A stretch of 64,000 bases of DNA from Pseudomonas synxantha (GCF_900105675.1 NZ_LT629786.1:186001-250000), one strand, 5' to 3'; shown: positions 39,413-49,257, counted from the stretch's first letter. Notes: generated from the letters alone by a model not told the origin. Program-made: numbers and translations.

Positions 39413-40375
39413 ATGTCCGATAAAATTGAACTTCGCGCAGAGGTGCCGTCCGAATTGGGCGGCCAACGCCTCGATCAAGTCGCCGCACAATTATTCGCTG
39501 AGCACTCGCGCTCGCGCCTTTCCGCCTGGATCAAAGACGGCCGCCTGACTGTGGATGGAGCGGTTATCCGCCCGCGAGACATAGTCCATGGCGGTGCGAT
39601 TCTTGAGCTGACTGCCGAGCAGGAAGCCCAGGGAGAATGGGTCGCCCAGGACATCGAGCTGGATATCGTCTATGAAGACGACGATATCCTGGTCATCAAC
39701 AAACCCGCAGGCCTGGTGGTTCACCCGGCCGCCGGGCACGCTGATGGCACCTTGCTCAATGCCCTGTTGCACCACGTGCCGGACATTATCAATGTCCCGC
39801 GCTGCGGCATCGTGCACCGCCTGGACAAGGACACCACCGGCTTGATGGTGGTGGCCAAGACCATCCAGGCGCAGACGCAGCTTGTTACTCAATTGCAGAG
39901 CCGCAGCGTCAGTCGTATTTACGAGTGCATCGTGATCGGCGTGGTGGTGGCCGGTGGCAAGATCAATGCACCGATTGGTCGCCACGGCCAGCAGCGCCAG
40001 CGTATGGCGGTGATGGAAGGCGGCAAGCAGGCCGTCAGCCACTATCGTGTGCTGGAGCGTTTCCGTTCCCATACCCATGTGCGGGTCAAGCTGGAAACCG
40101 GGCGTACCCACCAGATTCGTGTGCACATGGCGCACATCAACTTCCCGTTGGTCGGAGATCCTGCCTACGGCGGTCGCTTCCGAATTCCGCCGGCGGCGAG
40201 CCAAACCATGGTTGAATCGCTGAAATCCTTCCCGCGCCAGGCACTGCATGCCCGTTTCCTGGAGCTGGATCATCCGACGAGCGGTAAGCGAATGAGCTGG
40301 GAATCGCCGCTGCCAGACGATCTGGTCTGGTTGCTGTCGCTGCTCAAGCAGGATCGCGAGGCATTTATCGGATGA
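39413..40375 (+). CDS. rluD: 23S rRNA pseudouridine synthase RluD
   Basis: This is a 320-residue enzyme with an N-terminal S4 RNA-binding domain (LDQVAAQLFAEHSRSRLSAW) and the catalytic block CGIVHRLDKDTTGLMVVAKT holding the active aspartate. It modifies the helix 69 uridines of 23S rRNA. The end overlaps pgeF by 4 bases (ATGA). Confidence 0.96.
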   Translation: MSDKIELRAEVPSELGGQRLDQVAAQLFAEHSRSRLSAWIKDGRLTVDGAVIRPRDIVHGGAILELTAEQEAQGEWVAQDIELDIVYEDDDILVINKPAGLVVHPAAGHADGTLLNALLHHVPDIINVPRCGIVHRLDKDTTGLMVVAKTIQAQTQLVTQLQSRSVSRIYECIVIGVVVAGGKINAPIGRHGQQRQRMAVMEGGKQAVSHYRVLERFRSHTHVRVKLETGRTHQIRVHMAHINFPLVGDPAYGGRFRIPPAASQTMVESLKSFPRQALHARFLELDHPTSGKRMSWESPLPDDLVWLLSLLKQDREAFIG

Positions 40376-41097
40376 ATGACTGGCTGATTCCTGACTGGCC
40401 TGCGCCGGCCGGGGTGAAAGCCTGCGTCACCACCCGAGCGGGCGGCGTCAGTCTGGCGCCGTTCGACAGCCTCAACCTGGGCGATCACGTCGAGGACAGC
40501 CTGGAGGCCGTCCTTGAAAATCGCCGCCGTCTGACCGACGCGTTCAATATTCAGCCTGCCTGGTTGCGCCAGGTCCACGGTACTAACGTGGTTGAGGCTG
40601 ATCCGGGTCGTACTGTCGAGGCAGATGGCAGTTGGACCAGCACTCCTGGCATCGCCTGCACATCCATGACAGCCGATTGCCTGCCTGCGCTGTTCTGTAA
40701 TCGGGCGGGCACCCGGGTTGCCGCTGCCCATGCCGGTTGGCGTGGCTTGGCGGCCGGCGTGCTGGAGGCCGCGTTCGAAAGCCTGGATACCGCTCCCGAA
40801 GACGTCTTGGTCTGGCTCGGACCTGCCATTGGCCCGCAAACCTTTGAGGTCGGCCTGGAAGTGCGTGAGGCGTTCATGCAGCAACTACCGGCCACCGCTG
40901 AAGCCTTTGTTCCCAGCCACAATCACGGCAAGTTCATGGCCGACATCTACCAGCTGGCGCGCCTGCGTCTGGCAATACGCGGTGTCACCGCTGTATATGG
41001 TGGCGGTTTATGCACCGTGACCGACCCGCGCTTCTTTTCTTATCGCCGCAGCCTGCGTACGGGCCGATTCGCCTCCCTTATCTGGCTTCAACGCTAG
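40372..41097 (+). CDS. pgeF: Polyphenol oxidase-like purine nucleoside phosphorylase PgeF
   Basis: The 241-residue YfiH/LACC1-like protein carries the zinc-site motifs TADCLPALF, AAHAGWRGLAAGV and CTVTDPRFFSYRR. Family members act as multi-substrate purine nucleoside phosphorylases and edit cell-wall precursors. It overlaps rluD and lies before clpB, the normal order. Confidence 0.94.
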   Translation: MNDWLIPDWPAPAGVKACVTTRAGGVSLAPFDSLNLGDHVEDSLEAVLENRRRLTDAFNIQPAWLRQVHGTNVVEADPGRTVEADGSWTSTPGIACTSMTADCLPALFCNRAGTRVAAAHAGWRGLAAGVLEAAFESLDTAPEDVLVWLGPAIGPQTFEVGLEVREAFMQQLPATAEAFVPSHNHGKFMADIYQLARLRLAIRGVTAVYGGGLCTVTDPRFFSYRRSLRTGRFASLIWLQR

Positions 41098-41127
41098 ACT
41101 CTCCTGACCTGTATCAACTATCCGCCG

Positions 41128-41155
41128 CTTGAAACCCCCAGAATCCACCCCATCT
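41128..41155 (+). promoter_or_regulatory. Sigma-32 heat-shock promoter of clpB
   Basis: CTTGAAA at 41128-41134, a 13-base spacer and CCCCATCT at 41148-41155 match the RpoH consensus closely. It lies 77 bases upstream of the clpB ATG at 41233. Confidence 0.92.
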
Positions 41156-41232
41156 ATAAGGGTATCTGGCAGGTTTCTTCATTCAGGATGTGTTTGTTCA
41201 TAGCTCCGGCCTGCTCAAAAGGAAGGTGACTA

Positions 41233-43797
41233 ATGCGTATTGATCGTTTAACCAGCAAATTGCAGTTGGCCTTATCGGACTCCCAATCCCTGGCGGTCGG
41301 CCTCGACCATCCGGCGATTGAGCCTGCGCACCTGATGCAGGCGCTCCTGGAACAGCAAGGTGGTTCCATCAAGCCGTTGCTGATGCAGGTGGGCTTTGAC
41401 GTCAACAGCCTGCGCAAAGAGTTGAGCAAAGAGCTCGACCAACTGCCGAAAATCCAGAACCCTACCGGTGACGTGAATATGTCCCAGGATCTGGCGCGCC
41501 TGCTCAACCAGGCCGACCGCCTGGCCCAGCAGAAAGGTGACCAGTTCATCTCCAGCGAACTGGTGCTGCTCGCCGCCATGGACGACAACAGTAAGCTCGG
41601 CAAATTGTTGCTGGGCCAGGGCGTGAGCAAGAAAGCCCTGGAAAACGCCATCAACAACCTGCGTGGGGGCGAGGCGGTGAACGACCCCAACCATGAGGAG
41701 TCGCGCCAGGCCCTGGACAAATACACCGTCGACCTGACCAAGCGCGCCGAAGAAGGCAAGCTCGACCCGGTGATCGGTCGTGACGACGAAATCCGTCGCA
41801 CCATCCAGGTCCTGCAACGCCGCACCAAGAACAACCCGGTGCTGATCGGTGAGCCTGGCGTGGGTAAAACCGCGATTGCCGAGGGCCTGGCCCAGCGCAT
41901 CATTAATGGTGAAGTGCCGGACGGCCTGAAAGGCAAGCGCCTGTTGTCCCTGGACATGGGCTCGCTGATCGCCGGCGCCAAATTCCGTGGTGAGTTCGAA
42001 GAGCGCCTGAAATCGTTGCTCAATGAATTGTCGAAGCAGGAAGGGCAGATCATTCTGTTTATCGACGAATTGCACACCATGGTCGGCGCCGGTAAAGGCG
42101 AAGGTTCCATGGACGCCGGCAACATGCTCAAGCCAGCCTTGGCGCGGGGCGAACTGCACTGCGTCGGTGCGACCACGCTCAACGAATACCGCCAGTACAT
42201 CGAAAAGGACGCAGCGCTGGAGCGTCGCTTCCAGAAAGTGCTGGTGGAAGAGCCAAGCGAAGAAGACACCATTGCCATCCTGCGTGGCCTGAAAGAACGC
42301 TATGAGGTCCACCATAAGGTGGCGATCACCGACGGCGCGATCATTGCGGCGGCCAAGTTGAGCCATCGCTATATCACTGATCGTCAGTTGCCGGACAAGG
42401 CCATCGACCTGATCGACGAGGCGGCCAGCCGTATCCGCATGGAGATTGACTCCAAACCGGAAGTGCTCGACCGCCTGGATCGGCGCCTGATTCAACTGAA
42501 GGTCGAATCCCAGGCGTTGAAGAAAGAAGAGGACGAGGCGGCGAAGAAGCGCCTGGAAAAACTCCAGGAAGAAATCGTCCGCCTGGAACGTGAGTATTCG
42601 GACCTCGAAGAAATCTGGACCTCGGAAAAAGCCGAAGTACAGGGCTCGGCGCAGATCCAGCAAAAGATCGAGCAGTCCCGCCAGGAGCTGGAAGCGGCGC
42701 GCCGCAAAGGCGACCTGAACCGCATGGCCGAGTTGCAGTACGGGGTGATCCCGGACCTGGAGCGCAGCCTGCAAATGGTCGACCAGCATGGCAAGCCTGA
42801 GAACCAGTTGCTGCGCAGCAAAGTAACCGAAGAAGAAATTGCCGAAGTGGTCTCCAAGTGGACCGGTATTCCGGTGTCGAAAATGCTCGAAGGCGAGCGC
42901 GACAAGCTGCTGAAGATGGAAAGTCTGTTGCATCAGCGCGTCATCGGCCAGGAAGAGGCCGTTGTCGCGGTGTCCAACGCGGTACGACGTTCCCGGGCTG
43001 GTTTGTCCGACCCGAACCGCCCAAGCGGCTCGTTCATGTTCCTGGGCCCGACCGGCGTGGGTAAGACCGAGTTGTGCAAGGCCCTGGCCGAGTTCCTCTT
43101 TGATACTGAAGAGGCCATGGTACGGATCGATATGTCCGAATTCATGGAGAAGCACTCGGTGGCTCGCCTGATCGGCGCACCGCCAGGCTACGTGGGCTAT
43201 GAGGAGGGCGGTTACCTGACCGAAGCCGTGCGGCGTAAGCCCTACTCGGTGATCCTGCTGGACGAGGTCGAGAAGGCCCACCCGGATGTGTTCAACATCT
43301 TGCTGCAGGTACTGGAAGATGGTCGCCTGACCGACAGTCACGGGCGCACCGTGGACTTCCGCAATACGGTGATCGTGATGACCTCCAACCTGGGCTCGAC
43401 GCAGATCCAGGAACTGGTGGGCGACCGTGAAGCCCAGCGTGCTGCGGTCATGGATGCGCTGACCTCGCACTTCCGTCCGGAATTTATCAACCGGGTGGAT
43501 GAGGTGGTGATCTTCGAGCCTTTGGCGCGGGATCAGATCGCGGGTATCACCGAGATCCAACTGGGTCGCCTGCGCAGCCGCCTGGCTGAACGCGAGCTGG
43601 ACCTGGAGCTGAGCAGCGAGGCGTTGGACAAGCTGATCGCGGTCGGGTACGACCCGGTGTATGGCGCACGGCCTCTGAAACGTGCGATCCAGCGCTGGAT
43701 CGAGAACCCGCTGGCGCAGTTGATCCTGTCGGGCAGCTTTATGCCGGGAACCCGCGTCACGGCCACGGTGAAAGACGACGAGATCGTCTTCCATTAA
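41233..43797 (+). CDS. clpB: ATP-dependent disaggregase ClpB
   Basis: This is an 854-residue AAA+ chaperone that, with DnaK, dissolves protein aggregates. Domains in order: N-domain (1-150), first AAA domain ([17 protein letters not shown] near 205), the coiled-coil middle domain (about 410-520, rich in Glu, Lys and Arg), and the second AAA domain ([17 protein letters not shown] near 605, [13 protein letters not shown] pore loop). It is controlled by the sigma-32 promoter and ends with a strong terminator. Confidence 0.98.
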   Translation: MRIDRLTSKLQLALSDSQSLAVGLDHPAIEPAHLMQALLEQQGGSIKPLLMQVGFDVNSLRKELSKELDQLPKIQNPTGDVNMSQDLARLLNQADRLAQQKGDQFISSELVLLAAMDDNSKLGKLLLGQGVSKKALENAINNLRGGEAVNDPNHEESRQALDKYTVDLTKRAEEGKLDPVIGRDDEIRRTIQVLQRRTKNNPVLIGEPGVGKTAIAEGLAQRIINGEVPDGLKGKRLLSLDMGSLIAGAKFRGEFEERLKSLLNELSKQEGQIILFIDELHTMVGAGKGEGSMDAGNMLKPALARGELHCVGATTLNEYRQYIEKDAALERRFQKVLVEEPSEEDTIAILRGLKERYEVHHKVAITDGAIIAAAKLSHRYITDRQLPDKAIDLIDEAASRIRMEIDSKPEVLDRLDRRLIQLKVESQALKKEEDEAAKKRLEKLQEEIVRLEREYSDLEEIWTSEKAEVQGSAQIQQKIEQSRQELEAARRKGDLNRMAELQYGVIPDLERSLQMVDQHGKPENQLLRSKVTEEEIAEVVSKWTGIPVSKMLEGERDKLLKMESLLHQRVIGQEEAVVAVSNAVRRSRAGLSDPNRPSGSFMFLGPTGVGKTELCKALAEFLFDTEEAMVRIDMSEFMEKHSVARLIGAPPGYVGYEEGGYLTEAVRRKPYSVILLDEVEKAHPDVFNILLQVLEDGRLTDSHGRTVDFRNTVIVMTSNLGSTQIQELVGDREAQRAAVMDALTSHFRPEFINRVDEVVIFEPLARDQIAGITEIQLGRLRSRLAERELDLELSSEALDKLIAVGYDPVYGARPLKRAIQRWIENPLAQLILSGSFMPGTRVTATVKDDEIVFH

Positions 43798-43820
43798 GGC
43801 CGGCATCTGGCGTAATAAGA

Positions 43821-43850
43821 AGAGGCCCCGCATTGCGGGGCCTTTTTTTT
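43821..43850 (+). terminator. Rho-independent terminator after clpB
   Basis: AGGCCCCGCATTGCGGGGCC is followed by eight T residues. Confidence 0.95.
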
Positions 43851-43982
43851 CGCTAGGGCGTTGAACTGTAAGGCAAAGGCTTGTAAAGTGCGCCCCGCAG
43901 CAACGTCAGCCCACGGGTTTCTTCTCCCCAAGAAGAAATCAGAAAGAAGCGCAAATCATTGTCTTAAAAGCAATTTAAAGGG

Positions 43983-44010
43983 TTGACAGGGGTTTTTAAG
44001 ATTGTAGAAT
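43983..44010 (+). promoter_or_regulatory. Sigma-70 promoter of the tRNA cluster
   Basis: TTGACA at 43983-43988, a 16-base spacer and TAGAAT at 44005-44010 are followed by a GC-rich AGCGCGCC stretch, the kind of discriminator seen in stringently controlled stable RNA promoters. Confidence 0.85.
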
Positions 44011-44092
44011 AGCGCGCCTCAGAGACGCTAACGTAGCGATACGGACAGGGTCGAAGAGAAGGTTACACAGCAGTAAATTTGAAATATGTAGT

Positions 44093-44168
44093 TCCGTGAT
44101 AGCTCAGTCGGTAGAGCAAATGACTGTTAATCATTGGGTCCCAGGTTCGAGTCCTGGTCACGGAGCCA
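44093..44168 (+). tRNA. tRNA-Asn(GTT)
   Basis: The 76-base cloverleaf has acceptor arms TCCGTGA / TCACGGA, anticodon GTT in GACTGTTAATC, T-arm GGTTCGAGTCC and an encoded CCA. Confidence 0.97.
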
Positions 44169-44177
44169 ATTTCAAAC

Positions 44178-44254
44178 CGGGGTATAGCGCAGTCCGGTAG
44201 CGCGCCTGCTTTGGGAGCAGGATGTCGGGAGTTCGAATCCCCCTACCCCGACCA
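44178..44254 (+). tRNA. tRNA-Pro(TGG), copy 1
   Basis: This is a 77-base cloverleaf with acceptor CGGGGTA / TACCCCG, anticodon TGG in CTTTGGGAG, T-arm AGTTCGAATCC and an encoded CCA. An identical copy occurs at 44524. Confidence 0.97.
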
Positions 44255-44259
44255 TATTT

Positions 44260-44335
44260 GGGTCGTTAGCTCAGTTGGTAGAGCAGTTGGCTTTTAACCA
44301 ATTGGTCGTAGGTTCGAATCCCACACGACCCACCA
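44260..44335 (+). tRNA. tRNA-Lys(TTT)
   Basis: This is a 76-base cloverleaf with acceptor GGGTCGT / ACGACCC, anticodon TTT in GCTTTTAACC and an encoded CCA. In P. aeruginosa the equivalent tRNA-Lys beside clpB is a known attachment site for pKLC102/PAPI-1-type elements. Confidence 0.97.
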
Positions 44336-44523
44336 TTTTTGAGACCAGTTGACGCTGGAATCAAATCTTAGAATCAGAGGTTCTAGCTCTGATAGAGGCG
44401 GTTTTACGGTTTTGGAAAGTGTTACAGCACTTAGATATCGCCGTAGACATGCAGCCGTCTGAGGCGAACAGTAGTTTCGGTTCGTCATGATGTCAATGTG
44501 CATAGGCTTTGCGATGCGCATTC

Positions 44524-44600
44524 CGGGGTATAGCGCAGTCCGGTAGCGCGCCTGCTTTGGGAGCAGGATGTCGGGAGTTCGAATCCCCCTACCCCGACCA
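44524..44600 (+). tRNA. tRNA-Pro(TGG), copy 2
   Basis: This copy is identical over all 77 bases to the first tRNA-Pro, and the match continues into the 3' flank (ATATTT). It lies between tRNA-Lys and the integrase gene and may be a duplication produced by element integration. A terminator follows. Confidence 0.95.
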
Positions 44601-44608
44601 TATTTAAT

Positions 44609-44638
44609 GAAAAAGGCGTCTTTATGACGCCTTTTTTT
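44609..44638 (+). terminator. Rho-independent terminator after the tRNA cluster
   Basis: AAAAAGGCGTC-TTTAT-GACGCC is followed by seven T residues. It also faces the 3' end of the integrase gene. Confidence 0.92.
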
Positions 44639-44769
44639 GTGCCTTGAGCAAAGTCGTACCGTTCGTCTGGAAAAAATCCGGATTTCGACCTGGTTCTTTA
44701 TTCCGGGCATGCGAAAGCCTCTGGCCAACCAGAATTCCCTATAGCCAGTGCGCTTTGATTATGAGCGTA

Positions 44770-46089
44770 CTAGGGCGATGCTCTGGAAAATGATGAGCTT
44801 CGCATTGAATGCTCAGTTGAGGTGCGTTTCCTGAATGTGCCGACACCAAGCCCGCTCGCCATTAGCGTCAATAGTAGACTCTGCTCTACTTGATCTACTG
44901 GTGGGTCCATAGAGCATGTCATTGACTCGCGATGCAGTTGCGCAGATGCGAGCTCGAGAGCCTTCTGTAGCGCGCTTCGGCCAGTCGACTTGGTCCGCCG
45001 ATCAATACTGACCTCTGTGCTGCTAGATTGTTGTGGAGCTGGCAGCTTCTTGGGCTCTGGTTGAGCGGTTTCCTGTGAATGCACACCTATTTTGGCGGGT
45101 AAGGGGGCAGAGGGTTTGCCACTTGGATCAACCCGTGTCACTCGGCTCAGAGCGCCCTGAGCCCGACTCCGCTCATGTAGAACAGCACGCATATGGTCGT
45201 AGTCCGCCTCTATGTAATTCATCGTTGTCGCTAGATTCGAATGATTCAGCAGGCTTTTCGTGAGATGAATGTTTCGCTCAGGCTGCTTCATCAAGTCTGT
45301 TGCTAATGTGTGCCTGAAGCGGTGAGGGGTCATGCGCACGCCGATCTTATCGGTGAGCTTGCCGTACATTGACTCCACCTGGTCGATGTTCATTTCCTTG
45401 CCATGGAAGTGACGAGAGAATCTGTTGACGTTGAACAGCTGATCGTCTGGTGAAAAACCGATTTTCTCGGCCTCCCCCAAGATCCTGGATAAGTGTGGAG
45501 CGAGTCCTTCCATAATGGGGAGGAAAAACTCCCGATGGGTCTTCTCTGTTTCACCGCGGACCAAGATCATCTGGCTGTCCCAGTCGATATCTTTGTAACG
45601 CAGGCACAGCAGGGCATTCAGACGTATGCCTGTGTAATAAAACATCTCGAAGACGCTGAGCCAGAACCAGGCAGGTGTGATCTGGCTACGTTCATGCGTA
45701 CAACGTTCTTGGCCTACAAGGGATATGAGCCAGTTGCGTGCTCGTTGGATGGCGTCTCCATTGATTGTCTTGCTGGCTCGCTTTGGTGGGATAACGCTGG
45801 TTTTCTTGAATGGGTTGATCGTGGTATGGGTCATCAGGCCGTGTTCTATGGCGTAGCCCCAAACAGTTCGAAGGTGATTTGAATAGGTGTTCCAGCTGCG
45901 TTTGGATAATCCGTTCTCAAGGACTTTTTTTCGCCATGTCAGAACCGCACGATGATCGATCTCCTCAACTGAGGCCGTTCGGAAATGCTTGAGTAGTGCT
46001 TTGGTCGAGGCGCGATAGATCTTTGCACTGGCAGGCCGCAGATCATGGGCAAAGATGTATTCCTCCGTCAGATTCGAGGGCGTCGTCAT
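44770..46089 (-). CDS. Tyrosine-type site-specific integrase of an integrative element
   Basis: The 439-residue recombinase has an N-terminal SAM-like DNA-binding domain (FAHDLRPASAKIYRASTKAL) and a catalytic domain with FYYTGIRLNALLCLRYKDID (Arg), HRFRHTLATDL (His-x2-Arg) and LNHSNLATTMNYIEAD (His and Tyr). After it comes a long hydrophilic tail. It starts by overlapping the stop of the relaxase gene (ATGA), so excision or integration activity is tied to transfer-gene expression. It ends 170 bases from the second tRNA-Pro, the likely attachment side. Confidence 0.9.
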   Translation of the reverse strand: MTTPSNLTEEYIFAHDLRPASAKIYRASTKALLKHFRTASVEEIDHRAVLTWRKKVLENGLSKRSWNTYSNHLRTVWGYAIEHGLMTHTTINPFKKTSVIPPKRASKTINGDAIQRARNWLISLVGQERCTHERSQITPAWFWLSVFEMFYYTGIRLNALLCLRYKDIDWDSQMILVRGETEKTHREFFLPIMEGLAPHLSRILGEAEKIGFSPDDQLFNVNRFSRHFHGKEMNIDQVESMYGKLTDKIGVRMTPHRFRHTLATDLMKQPERNIHLTKSLLNHSNLATTMNYIEADYDHMRAVLHERSRAQGALSRVTRVDPSGKPSAPLPAKIGVHSQETAQPEPKKLPAPQQSSSTEVSIDRRTKSTGRSALQKALELASAQLHRESMTCSMDPPVDQVEQSLLLTLMASGLGVGTFRKRTSTEHSMRSSSFSRASP

Positions 46090-47972
46090 TGTGGCGGCTC
46101 CGTTGCTTCTGACTTCAAGGACAGGCTGATATTGTCGAAAGGGACCTCAGAGAAGATTGTTCGCGGGTCTAGTAGTAAGTACCCCTTGAGCTGCTTGGAT
46201 TTTCGAGGTCCAACAACGTCACAGGTCCAAATATTCAAACTCTTATGCGTTTTTCGATGAAGTTTCTGTTTCTCGAAACTACGTTGAACCAGCTGCCAGG
46301 CGCTGACTTGCTGTACTTTGGCTTGCTGTTCGATATGGGGGAATTCAAGGACGTAGCGTTTGAAAATTCCAGGCGTTACCAGCATAGCGGTCCCTGCTAC
46401 GGTATGAACCAGCGCTTTGGTATCGTTGATAATGATGGTCCGGGATGCGATGCCTTTCTTAAGCCATTCAACAAATCCCTGACCGATCTCGGTGTTATTG
46501 CTAGGCATCGGAGTGACTTCTTCGATTATTGCTAAAGGCGCACCTCCTTGATTGGAGGTTTGGGAAGGCTGGATTTCATCCAGTTTCGGAGGCGCGGTAT
46601 GTGCCGCTGAGACCGCTTTGTTTTTGGTGTCTTCTGATGGCTCATTGATGTTACCAAGGAGCGCCAGTAGCTCGTCAAATTCATCTGTACTGCTCGAGGA
46701 ATGCTGAGGTAGTTCGAACGGTGATGGCTGTGCCGGTGCTAAAGGCGCCGGCACAGGGCTGGATTGAATTTCCGAAGGCAACTTTTTGGCCGGTGTGGCG
46801 ACGGTATTTTCAGCTGCAGAGTCTTCTACCGGGTTGCCAGCTTCTACCTCAAGAGTCCCAGCGTAAGCTGTGGGCCGATCACTTGGATCATTCCAGATCA
46901 GTGCCGGTGAGAGCTTCAGCAGGGTGAAGGTGTTTCGCCAGCCACGACCATTGTCTATCGTGGCTTTCCAGATTGCCTTGTCTTGGGCATTGGTTTGGAT
47001 TACCCCCTGATCTTGCAGCATGTTGAAGAAAGGCGCATTCGTACTGGGTACACCTTCAACGCCTTTGGTCAGCAAATAGGCTCGCAATTGATCAGCAATA
47101 GGCTTGCTAACCAGCCAAAGAGCATCCTGTGTCAGCCATCCATCTGACGGTCCATCGGGTTGATTCAGTTTGAATGTATCTCGGACCAGGTGACGCAACC
47201 CATCTGCTAATTGACGCTGCAAAGACTGTTTGGGCGCGGACAGCGCGCGGGCTGGATTTCCACCGAGCTCCTGTGCGACGGACGCCTGATCGGCCTTGAC
47301 CACGATCTCTCCCAAAATGCCGGCATGTTCGTACTGACCAGCCAAAATGAAGATTAACTGCGACCACACTTCGGGGAAATTACTGAGCCAATCTAAGATT
47401 TCTGAGGAGAGGATCTGCGCGTAGATCAGTGCGGCAGCGGCTCCGTGAAGTTGGTAGTTGCGTCCTTTCACGTAACGGAATCGATAGGGACGATCGATTG
47501 GGCCGTGCCACGGGTGCCAGGTTTTACCTCCTGCCAGCTCGACGTGCACGTCGACGGCGATCTTGCCGAGGTCGTGTATCAGAGCGCCGTAAGCCGCGGC
47601 GGCAGTCCAGGCCTCAGCCTGTGCTGATTGAGACTCCGGCGGTGCGCCTATAGGAAGCAGGTAGCTCTGTCGAATTTTCAAGGCATAGGCGACGATTTCA
47701 AGCCCGTGATCCAGCATGCCGCCAGGGTGTGCATGATGGTGGTTTTGCGAAGCAGGGAGCTGCTGGACCAACTCCGCGTAGCGCTCAAGTGGACGCCTAT
47801 AGAGCTCGACAAACTGTGAGCGAGATAACGATGCGCGCTGCCAAATGTTCTCCAGTAGTTTCTGACGGCGCGGCGATGCCAGTAGTGCTTGGCTAGAGGC
47901 CGGCTGTATAAAACCGTTAGGGGAGGGGCTTTGGGCGGGTAGCGCTTTATTGCGGCGGAAAATAGAGAACAT
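46086..47972 (-). CDS. MobH-family relaxase (TraI_2)
   Basis: This is a 628-residue relaxase of the MobH class, which nicks the element's origin of transfer. The N-terminal TraI_2 domain (about 25-330) has the HHH and HD motifs in NHHHAHPGGMLDHGLEIVAY and GALIHDLGKIAVDVHVE. After a Pro/Ser-rich linker (about 380-500) comes a C-terminal DUF1528-like part (GFVEWLKKGIASRTIIINDT). It lies directly before the integrase, the arrangement of the PAPI-1/clc group of elements. No oriT can be assigned from sequence alone; the gap up to 48175 is the place to look. Confidence 0.88.
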   Translation of the reverse strand: MFSIFRRNKALPAQSPSPNGFIQPASSQALLASPRRQKLLENIWQRASLSRSQFVELYRRPLERYAELVQQLPASQNHHHAHPGGMLDHGLEIVAYALKIRQSYLLPIGAPPESQSAQAEAWTAAAAYGALIHDLGKIAVDVHVELAGGKTWHPWHGPIDRPYRFRYVKGRNYQLHGAAAALIYAQILSSEILDWLSNFPEVWSQLIFILAGQYEHAGILGEIVVKADQASVAQELGGNPARALSAPKQSLQRQLADGLRHLVRDTFKLNQPDGPSDGWLTQDALWLVSKPIADQLRAYLLTKGVEGVPSTNAPFFNMLQDQGVIQTNAQDKAIWKATIDNGRGWRNTFTLLKLSPALIWNDPSDRPTAYAGTLEVEAGNPVEDSAAENTVATPAKKLPSEIQSSPVPAPLAPAQPSPFELPQHSSSSTDEFDELLALLGNINEPSEDTKNKAVSAAHTAPPKLDEIQPSQTSNQGGAPLAIIEEVTPMPSNNTEIGQGFVEWLKKGIASRTIIINDTKALVHTVAGTAMLVTPGIFKRYVLEFPHIEQQAKVQQVSAWQLVQRSFEKQKLHRKTHKSLNIWTCDVVGPRKSKQLKGYLLLDPRTIFSEVPFDNISLSLKSEATEPPQ

Positions 47973-48174
47973 CGCCTGCTCCGTAAATGATTCATGGGGC
48001 AGGCTTTTCTCCTATCAAAGGGGGGGCGAGCAAGGGGAAAGGATCACTGGTTGCCTCGGGTATTTCTTTTGGCGAAGAGCCATCTTTCTATGGTGGTGAC
48101 GGAGAAAGGAATGCAGAATTATCGTCGTTTCGGTCTAAGGGCACGGGGCCGCAGATCGACTATGTGAGGAAAAA

Positions 48175-48666
48175 ATGATGGTTTCACTTCGCTACGCTAC
48201 GAAATCAACCTCAGATAATGTTTGGGCACTTTGTGATTTGATACGTGACAATAAGTGTGATGAGATCATTCTTTTTGCTAGTGTAGGGAATGATCTTGAT
48301 GATGAGGAAGCAAGGTGGGACAACAACCTTCCTCTGGTTGTCGCCTTAGCTAAATATATTATTCCTCACGTTGATAGCGTCTTGGTCATTTTTGATGGAG
48401 TGTTTCTAACCGCTGCGCGTTCCGCTCGTTATGGTGAAGTACGTGAACTGCTGGATGTAGCTATTGCGTCTGACAAGGTTTATTACTCTGGGCAGAGAGC
48501 CCCACTTACTAGCGAAATGACTCCTGACGAGGCTGTTTCAACTCTTATTAATTTAGGTTCTATCCAACCGTTGACGGTTGAGTCCAGAGCTGAATACTTT
48601 TCTTTGCTTAGTAATTTTACAGAAGACGAGTTAGTTGAAGTTTATTCGACTCGCGAGATGCGTTGA
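48175..48666 (+). CDS. Hypothetical 163-residue protein on the island
   Basis: This gene is clearly AT-richer than its neighbours and has no recognised family. It starts at one of two adjacent ATGs (48175 or 48178) and gives an acidic, soluble protein without signal peptide or membrane segment, with a hydrophobic central part (LVVALAKYIIPHVDSVLVIF). It diverges from the relaxase and precedes the DUF3742 gene. The different base composition suggests a separate origin inside the element; a defence, toxin-antitoxin or regulatory role is possible but unsupported. Confidence 0.7.
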   Translation: MMVSLRYATKSTSDNVWALCDLIRDNKCDEIILFASVGNDLDDEEARWDNNLPLVVALAKYIIPHVDSVLVIFDGVFLTAARSARYGEVRELLDVAIASDKVYYSGQRAPLTSEMTPDEAVSTLINLGSIQPLTVESRAEYFSLLSNFTEDELVEVYSTREMR

Positions 48667-48901
48667 TGAGATTGGACCTTTTTCCCGCTGAAAGCGGCCC
48701 TTTCGGGTAAGGCTTTTACCCTTGTGAACCATTCCATTCGCTTCTACAAAACCTTTTACCTTTTGGGCCATTTTTGTTGTGAAAGGGGGGCATCTGGTGC
48801 TGAAGGCAAAGGCCGTTTGTCTCATGATCTTGCAGCATAGAAAAATCGGTATTATAAGTAATGTCAAATCGCCCCTAGACCGGGTAAGAAGGAGACGCAC
48901 C

Positions 48902-49225
48902 ATGACCGCACAGACCTCTCAGGGAGTAGCAAGTCGCTTAGGCTATGGCCTGGGTCAGGCTGCGCGCCTCGTTTGGTGCAGTCAGAACCGTACCCTGCGT
49001 TGGGTCAAGCGTCTGGTTGTGGCTGCCGTACTCCTATATTTTTCTGCAGACATTTTCAGCGGGATTATCAGCGTTGCAGTATTTACCTTGGTTTTGGGTG
49101 GAGGGCTCTGGGCGTTGAATCACAGACCTACGCCTCGCAGAAACCAGATAGAGTATGGTCAATGCTATGGCCCCGATGGCTATGGGTACTATGTTGCTGG
49201 TCAACGTGTAGACGACGATGATTAA
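48902..49225 (+). CDS. DUF3742-like ICE membrane protein
   Basis: This 107-residue protein starts at the ATG after AAGAAGGAGA; the longer open frame to 48779 is not needed. It has GYGLGQAARLVWCSQNRTLR and a double membrane segment (VVAAVLLYFSADIFSGIISV onward), then a hydrophilic tail. This matches the DUF3742 proteins that flank TraG in integrative conjugative elements, though the assignment is from general resemblance. It converges on traG, with a 33-base palindrome between. Confidence 0.7.
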   Translation: MTAQTSQGVASRLGYGLGQAARLVWCSQNRTLRWVKRLVVAAVLLYFSADIFSGIISVAVFTLVLGGGLWALNHRPTPRRNQIEYGQCYGPDGYGYYVAGQRVDDDD

Positions 49226-49255
49226 GGGTCTCATATCAATGATATGAGACCCTTA
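49223..49255. repeat. Perfect 33-base palindrome between convergent DUF3742 and traG
   Basis: TAAGGGTCTCATATCA and TGATATGAGACCCTTA are perfect inverted arms of 16 bases around a single A. The left arm includes the DUF3742 stop codon. A bidirectional terminator without T-tracts or a protein-binding site are both possible. Confidence 0.75.
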
Positions 49256-49257
49256 CG

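Noticed and set aside
41272..43833. 853-codon frame antisense to clpB
   Set aside because: It is a shadow produced by codon bias; clpB itself has all expected motifs.
44294..44728. 144-codon minus-strand frame across tRNA-Lys and tRNA-Pro
   Set aside because: It is the familiar artefact of translating tRNA genes in reverse (GRGIRTPD-type sequence) and cannot be a real gene.
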